In this document: one piece after another, positions 1 through 12,575 of the stretch
Numbering within the stretch: position 1 is the stretch's first letter
Layout: the number at the start of each line of letters is the position of its first letter
NCBI GenBank assembly: GCA_019722365.1
Contig: JADFUC010000765.1
Coordinates: forward strand, 434,001 to 498,000
DNA from: Lithospermum erythrorhizon
Lineage: Eukaryota > Streptophyta > Magnoliopsida > Boraginales > Boraginaceae
Length of the DNA stretch: 64,000 nt
Direction: 5' to 3'
Notes under the pieces: model-generated
What the model saw: only the letters and a program-made list of their open reading frames with translations
The model's database searches: none
Told to the model about the DNA's origin: nothing
Made by a program: the position numbers and the translations under genes

Positions 1-1
1 T

Positions 2-583
2 ATTTCATTTGGGAGTGAAGTTAGTCCAACTTCAGAAGAATTTGCTGAATTAGCCGATGCATTAGAGGAGGCGAACCGAGCATTTATATGGGTGGTACCT
101 CCCGGTTCAGGGACTTCTGGACCGCCTCGTAGGATGTTGAGTTTAATGGGAAGAAAGGAGACACAAGATGAGGGATATTTCCCTCATGGTCTTGATGAAA
201 AGGTTGGAAATAGAGGGATGATAATCAAAGGATGGGCACCTCAGTTGCTGATTTTGAGCCATCCATCTTTAGGTGCATTTCTATCACACTGTGGTTGGAA
301 CTCAACAGTTGAAGCAATAGGGAGAGGTGTTCCTATCTTAGCATGGCCAATCAGAGGTGATCAGTTTCACAATGCAAAGTTGTTAGTGAACCATCTTAAA
401 GTTGGAAAGACTTTGCTAACAAGTGATGATCCATTGGAGATGATGAAGAAGGAACAGATACTGAAAGGGATAGAGATTGTGATGGATGATCAAGAGATCC
501 ACAAAAGGGCTAAGCAATTGGCAAATAAATTTCACCCTTCTGCAGCTTCTTTGAAGGAGTTTATTAATTTGGTTAGCAAGTAA
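2..583 (+). CDS. UDP-glycosyltransferase (GT1 family), 3' part, cut by window start
   Basis: This is the C-terminal 193 residues of a plant family-1 glycosyltransferase, a soluble enzyme that moves a sugar from a UDP-sugar to a small-molecule acceptor. The frame is open from base 2, where the residues read ISFGSEVSPTSEEFAEL, the usual start of the C-terminal Rossmann domain. The 44-residue PSPG donor-binding box lies at 233-364, running from WAPQ through HCGWNS and GVP to a final DQ. It has its conserved Trp, His, Asn-Ser, Glu and Gln; the terminal Gln is usually linked to UDP-glucose use. The coding frame ends cleanly in TAA after a short amphipathic tail. The acceptor-binding N-terminal half, with the catalytic His, lies outside the window, so subfamily and substrate cannot be assigned. 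The gene is tail-to-tail with EDR2, whose stop is about 0.8 kb away. Confidence 0.93.
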   Translation: MSFGSEVSPTSEEFAELADALEEANRAFIWVVPPGSGTSGPPRRMLSLMGRKETQDEGYFPHGLDEKVGNRGMIIKGWAPQLLILSHPSLGAFLSHCGWNSTVEAIGRGVPILAWPIRGDQFHNAKLLVNHLKVGKTLLTSDDPLEMMKKEQILKGIEIVMDDQEIHKRAKQLANKFHPSAASLKEFINLVSK

Positions 584-1395
584 ACTTGAAATGCGTTGAT
601 GTCAACCAAACATGTCTTTTGTTTGGTTGAACAATTTACCTCATTTCCTATTTATCAACTTTTTCCTATTTATCAACTTTTTCGCATCTCACTTGTAATG
701 TTTCTATAATCTATTTATGACATAGATAGTGTTTCGTTCTATTATAAACAATCCGTATAATGAAGCACCTACATTTTACAAATTTTTAGATTGAAGGTTA
801 TTCTTGGTATCACATGATTAGTACGCCATACATAAGCACATCACTTAAGAAAAAGCATACCTATTCCAATCGATTACTATCAATAGAGGAACTAATATGA
901 TATAAGAAGGGGGCAATCAACCCCCTCTAAATTTTTGGAAAATAAACTTCTATTAACAAGAATTAGAAACTTACCATTCATTATTGAAAATTATGTTGTT
1001 AACTGTCCTTAATTTTTTAAGTTTTCGTTTGTTTGTCTAATATTAGTTCATTCGTAACTCTTACATAAATATCCTTCTTCCGCCAATGCTTCCTATATTA
1101 ATGAATTACCATTCCAGTGTTAATGTGTTGTGAATTGTCATCTAACCCCTTCTTCATTCTAGTTGTCATAGAGATTATATTTGCTCCATTCTCTTAGAAA
1201 TTTCATTACAAAAATGAAGAAAGATGTATAGGCTAATGATAGGACTACATGGAGACGGGAGGCACAAGCCAACAACATTCATAGAATAATTTCTTTGAAG
1301 AGGGCGCCTTGGGTAAAAAGATCAAATGAGAACCAGGAAATGTTACAGATGAATTGAATTTTTTAAGGAAAGAATATTGCATCTACAATCTGATG
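584..1395. other. Convergent 3' intergenic spacer
   Basis: This AT-rich spacer lies between the stop codons of the UGT gene (+) and EDR2 (-). It should hold the 3' UTRs of both. I see a direct duplication of a short pyrimidine tract (ttcctatttatcaacttttt at about 648-680) but no coding potential. Confidence 0.6.
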
Positions 1396-4300
1396 CTAAT
1401 GCGTGGTGAAGCAGCAAACGGATTGGTCAGAATCTAGCTCAGGAACAATTGCAGATGATAATTCTAAGTGACATACACGAACAGCACCAAGAAGCCGCTC
1501 CGGCAACTCATCTGCAGTATTTCCCTGAACCCAACATTTCAAAAGCTAGATATTAGCAATGTGCACCTACACAATGTGGCCTGGATCATCTAATTTCCTC
1601 GACAAATCGAAAGAAAAGGGACACTTGCAAAAGAAGCTCTCGAACAAACAAGGTTGTGAACATCCTGGATTCAAGAGCATACCTGTAGTAGAAAAGCCAT
1701 ATCTACAACTAAGGATGTTATTGCACCAATTACAAGTCCCAAAACTCCATTTGCTACTGTGGAAGAACCAATATCAACATCAACCTACACAAGGGTGGCA
1801 ACAAAATTGAGTTTAGCCCAGAAGCTTAATATATAATGTAATATGGATTAGTTTTCAGACGTGTGGTGGAAGAAAACACTAAAATGGCAAGACTCAAGGA
1901 ACTATTACTTCCAAATATCTGGGACCGCGTATATAGTTACAGTCAACTGCTTTTCCGAGTAAACAAGGAGTGCTGCCAACACTTTGTCGGACAATCCAAG
2001 AGCCCTACAAGGATAATATATATGAATTGTCAAAGAGGCTTACACTCAAGAAAATGATGGCTTGCAAGGAAAAAACCTTAATCCTTAAGAATTAACTACG
2101 TTGTTTATAATCCAATATTGAAGGTAAAGAATAGCAGCATTTTGAAAGGATAAATTGTAGTAGCAGTAAGTCACAGAGAGCCCTTTACATTGGGGTTTAA
2201 GCTATATTTGTCGTTTATGTCACTTTGTTACCCAATTTTCTCATCCATTAAAGACTGCAGAAACACTCTACAATGCAATCTGTGAACTACTTTCCCATGT
2301 TAACTGTACAGAGGGAAAATATTTTAATCTCCATCCAAGAAAAAAATTGTAGGTACTAGAACAATCAGAATATGAGGATTCTGGAGCATAAACTAAATAT
2401 TGGAGAAGCAACATATGCACAGATATGTTCAGATGTATCCCATTATCTAACCTTAGAAATCATGTTATATTTCTCATGAAGCAATTTTTTATTCCATGTT
2501 ATAGGAGACGTTTTTGGTTTCTGAGGCAAAGCTTTGACCATGCATAAATTTTTTACTATAATATACAATAAAACAATATTATGAAGATTTTAAAAAACAA
2601 ATGCAATGATATCATTTTTATATTTTATTTTACTAATATAAAAAAGTATTGCATGGTCAAAGCTTCCCCTCAAAAAGCATAAAAAATAAATTAAAATGAA
2701 TTGGAGAGTAGTAAGAAGTTTTATCAATTCCAACTAATTTCATTACCTAGTCCATGCTGACCTTGCATGCCATTTTGTTAGATACTTACTACTGAGAGAA
2801 GAGAGTACCTTTGGAACTGATGGGATGAGTTTGAATCTACTATTGCGGAACTCATCATCCCCATCAACAAAACGTTGTAATAAAGATCCAGGAGCTAATT
2901 CTTTCATGATAAAATAGAATACCATGCTGTAATGTGTTGATCCAGGCACCTTCAGGAAGACAGTGGTCATGCTTCCACAAATTACAGGAGAAACTTTAAA
3001 TATAGCTCCAAACAAGGGGTAACAATATCAACTTACTTGCAAATTTACAACAAATGAAAAGAGTCCTTTATCTGAGGCTACCTACAATATAAGATGCAGA
3101 TAAAGTTGATGAATCGAAATTCTGTAAACTGACATTATCGTGTCTCAATGTGCAGTGCAATACTAACGAAACTGTAAGCTGAAATTCGGAGAAGTGATCT
3201 TCTTAAGTAAGGATATGTTAGTTATAAATATGAAATCCTGCATATAATAAAATGAAAATAAGAGTTCTAATTTTAACAAAGTTTCTGCAGAAGATTCCTC
3301 CGGTGTTTGCTTTAGTGGGCTCAATGGTTTCTTCAGAGGATGAAGAAAAGATTTAAAAGAGTTATACTTCAAGCACAGTTATAGAATGCAGTGAGACTTT
3401 GTTTGAAGACTCGAGTTACATCATATCAAATAATATAGCTGCCGATAATCCAATGGATTTGTTATAAAATATGAATCCTACTAACAATACAATAAAAATC
3501 ATAGTCGCCTGGGATGGGGGCACAATTCGAGACGCGGACGATATACGGGATCGGGGATGGAGTTTGTTAAATTAGTTGAATCCAGTACGAGCGGTATACT
3601 CATGCATTCGAAAAGATAATCTTTGACCTTGGTTATTATGTATTCATCATTTTGTTTTTATATTTTACTTACTTACAGAGTACTGACTAAAACAAATAAC
3701 AAATTACTCCCTCAATTTCAGAAAGATTATCCACACATGATTACAGACTCAATTATCTTGAGAACAGACTACTTTGAGTGAATTGAATTGTTGAAAGGAA
3801 AAGGAAAACATGTAATTATCTTAGATGTTCATTACTCACATAGTTCATAGAAAAGCAGGCTATGTCAATCAATTAAAGGCGACATTTCTAAGAAAGACTA
3901 AGATGACCAAACTAATTGCTAAGAATAATCAAATCCAGCTAGTATAGGTTCATAACCACTCCCGAAAAAGAGAACAGACAAGAAGTACCATTCAGCTGAG
4001 AATAACTGAACCAAAAAATTAAAAAACACCATTTCGTAGAAGATTGTCATGATGGGCACAATGAAAGATCCAAAGGCTTGCAATGAAAACTTCAAACACA
4101 TGCAATGAAAAATCCAAACACTTGCCTGAGCTACACAACCGTGGCGTCTTGCAACATGGTCCATTCTTTTTGTATCTTTGAACCAGTCTACAGCAACAAG
4201 ATCCATCACAGACTTACCAGCAGGAACCTACAATAGAATCAAGCTCAAGGAAATAAGAATTGCCTGAAGATATACAGAAAACTTATACATCTTTGTGCAT

Positions 4301-7300
4301 TAGGTAAATGTTACGACCTTTGACTTGTTACTGCAGAAGTGTTTGCCACGAACTTTGAAGTTGTTTCCATCAGATATTGTCCAACAATCACGAGCTTTAT
4401 CACGATCATTACGACGTAGGTTACCTGAAAATATGGACAAATCTATCTCGTCCCCAGGCTCTTCTTCAATGGCTTCAATTTATCGCAAAACAAATATCAG
4501 TCAAGGAATAAAATTAAAAGTAGTACTGGATTCTTGGAATTACAAAAATTATGACTTTATATACCAGCTTGTTTCACTCCATTGTCTATGCTGGAAGGCA
4601 CCCCCTGCCAATATACAAATCCTAAAGAGACTAAAAATCACTTGGGAAACTACAATATAAAATGGACCCAAACCTCTTGGTCTCCCCCTTGAAAATCATC
4701 ATCATCATCATCAGAGTCCTCATCCAAGAGGACAGCATTTGTGTTTGCAGCATGCAGTTGCTCCATAGATTCACTGCGTCGATGATCTGCAGAATCACGG
4801 AGCCTGAGGCTTCTTTTCGAAGAAACTGACTGTGATTTCATATTAACCATAACTGGAATTCTTGGAGTTGTGGCACGTTCATCAGTTTGAGAAAAATATT
4901 CTCGTAGGCCTGCACAAGAATTAAAACCAGATTGCAGATACTTAAAAACCACAAGTCTATAACAATATTCATCAGTTGAAAGCATTTTCACAGTAGATAC
5001 TAGATTACTCATGGGTCAATGGTTCTCAAGAACTCACCAGCAACACTATTTAACATCTGAAGAAGACAGTGCTGTTGAAATGATGCCATATAATTCACTC
5101 CCCATCCATTCAAATCAATCTGCATAAGATTCTGAACCTGTGTTCTGGGTTTCCCATTGCATGGCTTCAAAGGGGAAATATTATACCCACCACCTGTATA
5201 ATTGAAGTATACTTAGAAACCTTGCTAGTTTATAATCCTTAATGTGTACCTTTAGTAATACCACATATGTCACATGCATTGAAACTTGCATGATAGATAA
5301 TGGCTTTAAAGTTGATAATAAAAAATCAATCCAATTATTCTGAATGGATCTGAAAGACTGAAACAACTAGAAAAAGGACCCATTCCACTCCACCTAATGA
5401 CACATAAACAAAAGATAGAAATACATAGATTGAATGAATGGATTTAAAATCCACATGTGCCCAATCTAAATTCTAATAGACCAACTTTGACAGATTTTTA
5501 TCAAAAACTTCAAACCTTTGTCTCCAAGATTACTCGTACAGCCTTATTTTATGATAATGATAAATAAAAAGAAAAATAAGGTTGAAAATTACTCTCGATA
5601 CGAGCCCGAACAAATCCTGGTTGACGACCACAATTCTCATGCTCCCTAGACTGAAACAAGACAACTGCAGAATCAAAAAGAATTAATAGATTCAGTACCG
5701 TTGAATGATACAAAAAATTACAAAAAAGGGGGCGGACAGGCAGAAATAAACAGAGGTACAGACAGGAGTACTACTCGTACTCAAACACACAGGATATCAA
5801 GAATATATATAACATAACAACAGAAATATGCCCCAATGCCTCTAAATAGGCTCTCGTCTAAGAATATATGAGAACAAATATTCACCATAACTGCCATCAT
5901 CATTTCGTCGCCAATATCTCAAGTAGCAAAGGTCACGAGGCCACACAAACCTGCAGTTTTATCAAACGGCATCTCAGCACAAAATATAAGAAATGCAGAA
6001 CACAACAAATTGCCCCTTATGGCTAGTGAATAATGACTAATTCATGCCCCTTATGTGAATAACTACTTGTTTCCCATCATGATACCCTCTTCCAAAAGTT
6101 TTAATTTAGTCAGTAAAGTACTTGATATTTTATTTAGTATATGTACACACATACTAGCCATACTGGCACTGCACACATAATTTGACATTGTTTCCCAAAA
6201 TGTGTAATGAAAAAAAGGGAATTAGGACATCCATTTCTCTCACTGGCTGCAATTGCATAAACAGCACTTAAAAAGAAGTAAAAACTGAAAGTTACTAATT
6301 ATTCTCATTTCTTCTTCAGAAGACTAGAGAGTAGCAGACGAGTACGAGAACAATTAACTTAGATGATGACGGAACATAAAAATAAAATTGAACTAATAAA
6401 CTGAAATAATTGCAGACTGTTTGAATTAACATATTCTGCCAACCATCTGCAATAATCTACATATTTGGAACTGTTTTGGAGTTCAGAAATTGATACAGTA
6501 GCAAGTTCATAATTACAAGAAGCATTTACATTGGAAACCAGTCCAGTTGAAGTCTGTGATAAAGTATAGCTGTATGCCCATCGACCTCCTCAACTAAACT
6601 ACCATATTGAAAAGAGCAATCCCATCTGCACAAAAGTAATGGGCAGTCAGATAGTACATATGGACCAAAACTATCACAAGTTCAAAGTTATATGATAGCA
6701 TTATACTTGTTAAAGTATTACAGGTGTGAACAAGATTGAGAGAAAAATGAGTGTGAAGTGTAGAGAGAAAATGTGAAATATCTTTTTTCTTTATTAATCA
6801 AATGAGTATGATGAGCATGATATATTAGCATAACAAAACAACCTAATTCCTAAACTACCGTTAACATATTATTAAATACATTTCATTTCATATTTCTAAC
6901 AATACTCCCTATAATTAAATTTAATTGTGCTCTTCGACTTTGCAAATTGTTAAGATAAGTGATTGACTTAATTAAATAGACTATTGAATCCTTCATATAA
7001 AGTAATAAAATTTGAGGTAAACAAACATTAGCAGATAAAAAATGGTGTATTTGTAATATTGAATTAGTATGAAGGATAAAGTGGAAGGTCATATCACATA
7101 TGAATTACTGTGGAACAAATCAAAATAGCAAATGGCTCATCCAATTTGAAAGGGAGAGAAAATAATTCTGGACATTAGCTCTTTTCCTAAAACCCAAATA
7201 TCAAGTACCCATGAAGCAAAATGCTAGTCTAGAAAAATTGTGCAAGATCTTGATCAATCAAAAAAACAATCTTTACAATTTCTTTTGCAAGAAGCATTAT

Positions 7301-10300
7301 CATGTCTTGACATATCAGGCCTCAAACTAGAGAAGCATCATCAAAATTAAAAATGAAAAGGAAACTAAAACCATTCCAGATATTACAAGACCACACAGAT
7401 ACAAAACACAGGCATAATACATATCAAACGCCCCATCGTGAAAATATATGTTGTGGTCTTTCTCTTCACACTTACTCAAATCGTGTTGCATCCATGCTCA
7501 TAACAAGCTCAAATATCTCTTCACAGCTTGCTTCAACAACACCAACAGCTTTCATTGCTCTACTATAGCTCTTTGGCTGAAAAAAAAAAATAAATAGGAA
7601 AAGAGCATTAAACGGAGAATAGGCTGATAAAATTGAATTTAAAAAAGGGAGAGCTTACGAGAAAATCAACGTCAAGAAGCTCCTCAAAAATGCGTAGCCC
7701 TGCAGTATCCATGCCATAAAATAAGAATTTATTCAGATAAGTAAACAATCTCCTCATTATTCATACTGGGAGTTCACAAACCATTTTGGCAATGAAGCAA
7801 GCGCCATTGCTTCCTAGGAAATGCCTGGTTATTGTTCTTCTGGGTAGCCACATCTGAATCTAATTCTTTAGTCCAGTCAAATACAGACTCAGGAAGGCCT
7901 GGACATTCAGAGGGAAATAATCAGAAATCCAGGTTAGAGACAGCCGGATGGAATGCAAAAATAGAAAGGGCAGTGAAAGACCATTTCCAATTGTCATTCT
8001 CTTTCTTATATTCGTTCTAGAATCATCATCTTCCTCAGCTGCGCTATACCTGCGGGTTCAAGAAAGCACAAAATAGCCTATAAAACAGGCCCCACAGGCT
8101 ATTAAAGGAAAATGTCAACAAGCAACACCAAAACTATATGGAGGCACATCATGAGACTTGTATGATGCAACTCGAAAGCTAAGGATACAGATGTAAAATG
8201 AATTGTTCTTAACATAATTACACAAGGATCTATTAGAAGTACAGTGGTCATGTAAAACCTACTCTTTGAAAATCAGCCAATTATAATTTTTTTGAATTCA
8301 ATAGTCAGAAATCTTGGTGAAATACGAAATAAAAGATTGAGATGAGTAAATAGAGCAACATAAAACTACTCCAGTTATGACCTTTAAGGGATGACAATGC
8401 AATGCTTTCCAAGTCTATGTTTGCCAGTTACATTTCGTTTTTTAAAACTGAATTTTCTAAAAGCAATATATTGTATATGGGTACAACATTACTTACTGAC
8501 TTTCATGATCTGATGAGAAAGACTTTCTTCCACAGCTCGTTCCAGATTTATACTCAAAAGAATGATACTTGTTACCGTTAGCAGCTTGTGACTCCTGATG
8601 CTGTAAGAGAGTAACATGAAACATATTTTGCCATAAGAGATTAGATCTTTCAACCCAAACAGAACTCAACACACCTCAGAGAAATATTTATCAAGAAAAT
8701 AACAACAAATCAAATAATTACAAGTATTAAAGATACCTGATCAATAACAGATTCAATTTTCTCTTTCCAAATCAGCGCTTCTTGGATATTAAAAGCAGCC
8801 ATCTGAACAGTATACATCATCGTTACAGATCAACACATACTACTATGGCAGAGGCTGATAACCCCAGATGTTTTGCATAAAGAGACAATTCTATACATGG
8901 AAAATAGAGAATGCTCTCATCATCTAAACAAGAACATACCATTTAAGCAATGTACGGCAGAAGAGGTCCTAAAAGAAGTTAAGCTTCTCAAGATGTATCA
9001 AGGCAGATCAAAGAAGCAGAACCTTAACGATTATATCTTACCACTAAAAGCAGAAAATTACTTAAGCTAAGAGTAGACAATGTAAGATGGAATGAAAAAA
9101 GTAACTCAAAGTCAACACAAGTAGGCTGATGGCTCGATAGTTGGTGGCATCTGACCCAAGCTTTCACAAGGAGGTCTTGGGTTCTACTCTTGTTGGAGAT
9201 ATATCATACTTTCTTTGTAGCACTTACTCTAATTGTTTTTAATTAGGAATTTTTGTATTCGATATTTGTAATACTATGTAATTGTACTCTTCATCTCTAT
9301 ATATGTAAACATCCCTAAAAGATCAGATAGTCGATCACCAAAATAACTAGATTATATTAGTCTCTAAGCGTCAAAAACAAGAAAAGGAAAACGGAGAAGG
9401 TGATATAACATCACAAACCGTAACACGATGGTGCTTCTCTTTCTTGTTGTAAACTGAAAGAACATAAACCATCTGAAAAAAATGAAATAAATGTTAGAGA
9501 ATGCCATTCCAGAGTACATATATCAAATGGTTACTAAGCGAAGTTCTACTTCTATCATCATTTAAGAAACCATGTCTTATCAATGGACATATGTTGGTCC
9601 AGCATACCAATTATCCATGAACAATCAGGAATGAGAAAAAGGAAAAGATAAGCAGAATAGTAACTGATAAATAGGATGATCTTATGTAGTCATTAGTTGT
9701 GTCCATGACAAATGGATCATAGTGCAGAGCTAAAGGATCAAGGAAAACATAATACACTCCATCAGTATTCCCAACTCAAGCTTCAGCTAAATAATTCTTC
9801 ACTTTGTCTATTCCCAATTGAACAGTATCATTGACTCACAAAAATGAAAATGTTGCAAAAAATAGGGGCCAATGATTTTTTTTTTCCCTCCCTGAATTGA
9901 GCTGAAAAATCCACAAACTTCCAGTAGCATTTAGACTGAATATCTTATTACCATCAAATCTCATGAACAACGCGACACTATAAGTTGAACCGAATCAAGT
10001 ATTCTTCGACCACACATATACACAGTTTAGACGTAAAATGATTGGGGAACTAGTCAATATATATAAATGAAATAGCAAGCTAGCAGCTCGATTAATTTAC
10101 ATGAACCGTCGTGATACAACCATGAACGGACTAATAATCAATAAGAGGAATCTGGAAAAACCGAAAACTCACATGCCCATGATGAGTCTTCAACCCCCGG
10201 TCCTCAACTCTGCAATTCCCATCAATGAGAAGGGTCTTTAAAGGTACCTAACCAATATAACCATTAAAATTTAGTTTTCTACTAATCTCTCCTAGTTGCT

Positions 10301-10744
10301 AGATAAGATCATCTGACCAATTCCAGACTATGTTGTTGTACTACAGTCTACCAAAATGCCACAAAAAACATTTCAAAAATTATTGTGTTCGAGATGGCAG
10401 CAATAACTGAACTTCACAAGCATAAATAAAACCCAGAAGCACACATGAGTCACGACAGACATATCAAGCCAATGAGAACTAATTTTAATAACAAGATGTC
10501 GAAACAGTTTACAATATCCATATTTAACAACCAATAACATCGTACAACACTCATGAAGTAACAAATTGCATGTCCCATAAGAGTGTTCACGATAAAGAAT
10601 AGCTACCTTATTATCCTGAGGCTTCCTCTTGTAATAAGCCAATAATCGATTCTCTAGCACGAAATATCGCATATGAATATACGATCTCCCTATTTTCCTC
10701 CTCCCGTACCTCACCATCCACCCCTCATACACCACCTTCGACAT
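1396..10744 (-). CDS. EDR2: EDR2-type protein: PH, START and DUF1336 domains, 22 coding exons
   Basis: Complete 732-residue homologue of ENHANCED DISEASE RESISTANCE 2 (Arabidopsis about 718), a negative regulator of salicylate-dependent defence and cell death that binds phosphoinositides at membranes. Exons in coding order: 10744-10607, 10247-10173, 9472-9419, 8802-8737, 8600-8497, 8049-7982, 7898-7782, 7699-7659, 7576-7476, 6625-6530, 5950-5886, 5664-5593, 5193-5038, 4909-4674, 4604-4565, 4472-4318, 4227-4126, 3081-3037, 2949-2809, 2004-1909, 1784-1683, 1524-1396. All phases join, with no internal stop. The start is MSKVVYEGWMVRYG, the conserved N-terminus. PH domain: residues 1-110. START domain: about 190-400, with LLDVDFLPK, VWPRDLCYLRYW and QIDLNGWG. 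An acidic DEDSDDDDDDF run is near 455. DUF1336: about 490-715, with KVRGKHF, DLVAVDWFKDTKR, VPGSTHYSMVFYF and RFVDGDDEFRNS. The intron after 4126 has a GC donor. EDR2 rather than its paralogue EDR2L is inferred from neighbouring genes. Confidence 0.96.
2523..2671. mobile_element. MITE-like element with 22-bp terminal inverted repeats
   Basis: Bases 2523-2544 and 2650-2671 are inverted repeats of one another (gaggcaaagctttgaccatg against the reverse of catggtcaaagcttcccctc), with two mismatches. They bracket about 105 bp of AT-rich, non-coding DNA. The element sits inside the EDR2 intron between exons 19 and 20. Size and structure fit a small non-autonomous DNA transposon; the superfamily is not clear. 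Each arm contains TTGACC, which resembles a W-box core. Confidence 0.55.
4565..4604 (-). other. EDR2: 40-nt micro-exon of EDR2
   Basis: Exon 15 of the EDR2 model is only 40 nt. It has an acceptor ending in ggcag and a donor starting gtatat. It codes for GVPSSIDNGVKQA plus one base. Without it, exon 14 (phase 0) cannot join exon 16 (phase 1) in frame. It lies in the weakly conserved linker after the acidic run, so it would be easy for automated prediction to miss. Confidence 0.75.
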
Positions 10745-10844
10745 CTCCACAAAATCCCCTCGCTCACTTTCACACAACAATTTCTTAAAACTGTTTCCCT
10801 CTTTTTCCCAAACTCCTATCAATTCCTTCACCCGAACAAAATGC

Positions 10845-11290
10845 ACACAAAATCACGAAACTCCCCTCCAAAACGCACATGAATTCACGAAACCCCCTCC
10901 AAAATCCACACAAAATCACAAAACCTCCCTCCAAAACACATACAAAACCACGAAACCCCCCTCCAAAACGCTCCCCGAATTCCAGAAGCTCAAAATCAAA
11001 TTTCAAGTTCACCAAATCCGAATATCGTTAAACCTACTCCCTCAACTAATCATCATCAACATATATCCATATAAATGTCGAAAATGTAAAACAAATTAAT
11101 TTCTCACAACAAATATTTCTCAAAAAAATTCCCTTCTTCTCAAAAACTCCTACCAATTCCTTCACCTCACACAAAAACCTCTAAAAAATCCCCCGAATTT
11201 CAGAAACTCAAAATCAAAATCTCACTCAACTCACTCATAAAATCATTAAACCTAACTCACTCAACTAATCATCATAAACACATTTCAATC
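10845..11290. repeat. Short tandem repeats and a larger duplication just upstream of EDR2
   Basis: From about 10845 to 10975 there are four to five imperfect copies of a 32-36 bp unit (core ctccaaaa...cacgaaacccc). In addition, the block around 10800-11060 is partly repeated at about 11135-11290: both carry a caattccttcac tract, then a ccgaatt...agaa.ctcaaaatcaaa tract, then ctcaactaatcatcat. The array starts about 100 bp upstream of the EDR2 start codon, so it lies in the 5' UTR or promoter. A minus-strand frame of 76 codons across it only translates the repeat. Confidence 0.7.
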
Positions 11291-11299
11291 AAAAATTCA

Positions 11300-11820
11300 C
11301 AAAATGTATAAAAAAAAACCTCCAATTAAGATCCACTAAATCATACACAACAAAATATAAAATTGAATAATAAATTGTCCAATAACAGAATAATGCAGAA
11401 GTATATAACTAACTAAAATGAATAATCGTGTAATTATTTAGCGAATTATTACTAAATCGAAGAGAATTAGCATGAATAATAATAATAAAGCAGAGTTTAA
11501 AGCCGCTTATTGAATTTGAATTTAATTCGAAGATATTAAATAGACACGTGCATATCAAATAAGTATAAACATAATCATATGGTTATATTTATTGTGTGTG
11601 CTTATTTATACTATATATATTCATGATCTGTGTCACATAATTGGGGTGATGGAGATGCTCAATATTATAGATTTATAGTGAACACAAAAAATCTCCAAGA
11701 TATTTGGTAGTCCTTGTTAAGAATTACGTAGTAAAAATGAAATTGGAATGGGACTTTTTTAAATTTGGGTATCAAATTTTTTATTGAAAAATTAATTATA
11801 CTATTATTGTGCTCCGTATA
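11300..11820. other. AT-rich upstream region of EDR2, no gene seen
   Basis: This stretch is strongly AT-rich, with short poly-A and AAT runs and no extended reading frame. It is probably the distal EDR2 promoter and ordinary intergenic DNA. Confidence 0.4.
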
Positions 11821-11879
11821 TTTTTAATCATTTTAGTTGCCTTATTAGATCGAAAGCGCAGTGAAATTTGCATATCGAC

Positions 11880-11992
11880 GTTTATTAAAAACTCAACCAC
11901 TGCCCCTTACAAATTTGGTGACCCGAACCTGCGACTTCTAAGTGCTCTCACGGGCGCCTTTCTACTTACTCAGGCTGTCTAATGTTTCACAT
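11880..11992 (-). mobile_element. tRNA-derived SINE-like fragment
   Basis: Read on the minus strand, the segment has a B-box-like gcaggttcgggtcacc preceded about 45 bp upstream by a degenerate A-box region. It then has gtaaggggcagtggttgagt running into a T-rich tail. The segment at 53,570-53,660 on the same strand has the same order of elements (ggttcgattacc, then gtaa...ggcagtgggtggatttttt). Two dispersed copies with a pol III-like box support a plant SINE family. The ends and target-site duplications are not resolved. Confidence 0.45.
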
Positions 11993-12149
11993 CGAATGCT
12001 TATTTGATACATCACGAAAGCATATTCATGCTAACTTCTTACTTCACACCTCTTCCTAGCTATTAACGTTCATCTCATGCTAACTGTGACTCGTCAATAA
12101 AAAAGCTTATCCTCCTATTTGTTAAAATGACTTTTTTGCCAAATAATTG

Positions 12150-12575
12150 TCTCAAAATTAATCGAATATCCTCGAATTTGATCTTTTACAACAGTATTCG
12201 AATTCGTATTCGAATAGAATTCTAAAATTAAGTTCGAATTCGATTAGTTACCATTCTATCAATATCCAAATTTGATTCGACATTGGGCTATATTTTATAT
12301 TCGAGTTCGAATCTAATTCCAATATACATATTTTAATATAAATTAATAAAATACTTATTCAATATTCAAATTGAATCGAATATTCGCTCGACTGAATGAG
12401 CATATTCAAAAATTTCGAATCTAATTATAAAGCATATCTGTATTCACATTCGCTTTTATCATTCAAATGGTAAAACTGATTCAGCTCGATTCGTATTCGA
12501 CAACATTCGAATTCAAATATCAAATATTCGAATTCGAACTTGAATATTCGAAAAACTATTCGATTCGTATCCACC
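12150..12575. repeat. TTCGAA/ATTCGAATTC-rich low-complexity repeat
   Basis: About 425 bp are dominated by overlapping attcga, ttcgaa and gaattcg words, many of them palindromic, ending in tccacccctagtcac. Read on the minus strand the edge is the gactaggggtgg flank that I recall beside similar low-complexity plant repeats. No frame is conserved. I cannot assign it to a transposon family. Confidence 0.55.

Noticed and set aside
4325..4660. Plus-strand frame of 111 codons
   Set aside because: It is the shadow of EDR2 exons 15 and 16 on the other strand.
10785..11015. Minus-strand frame of 76 codons with glycine/phenylalanine-rich repeats upstream of EDR2
   Set aside because: It only translates the short tandem repeat; there is no family match and it overlaps the EDR2 leader region.
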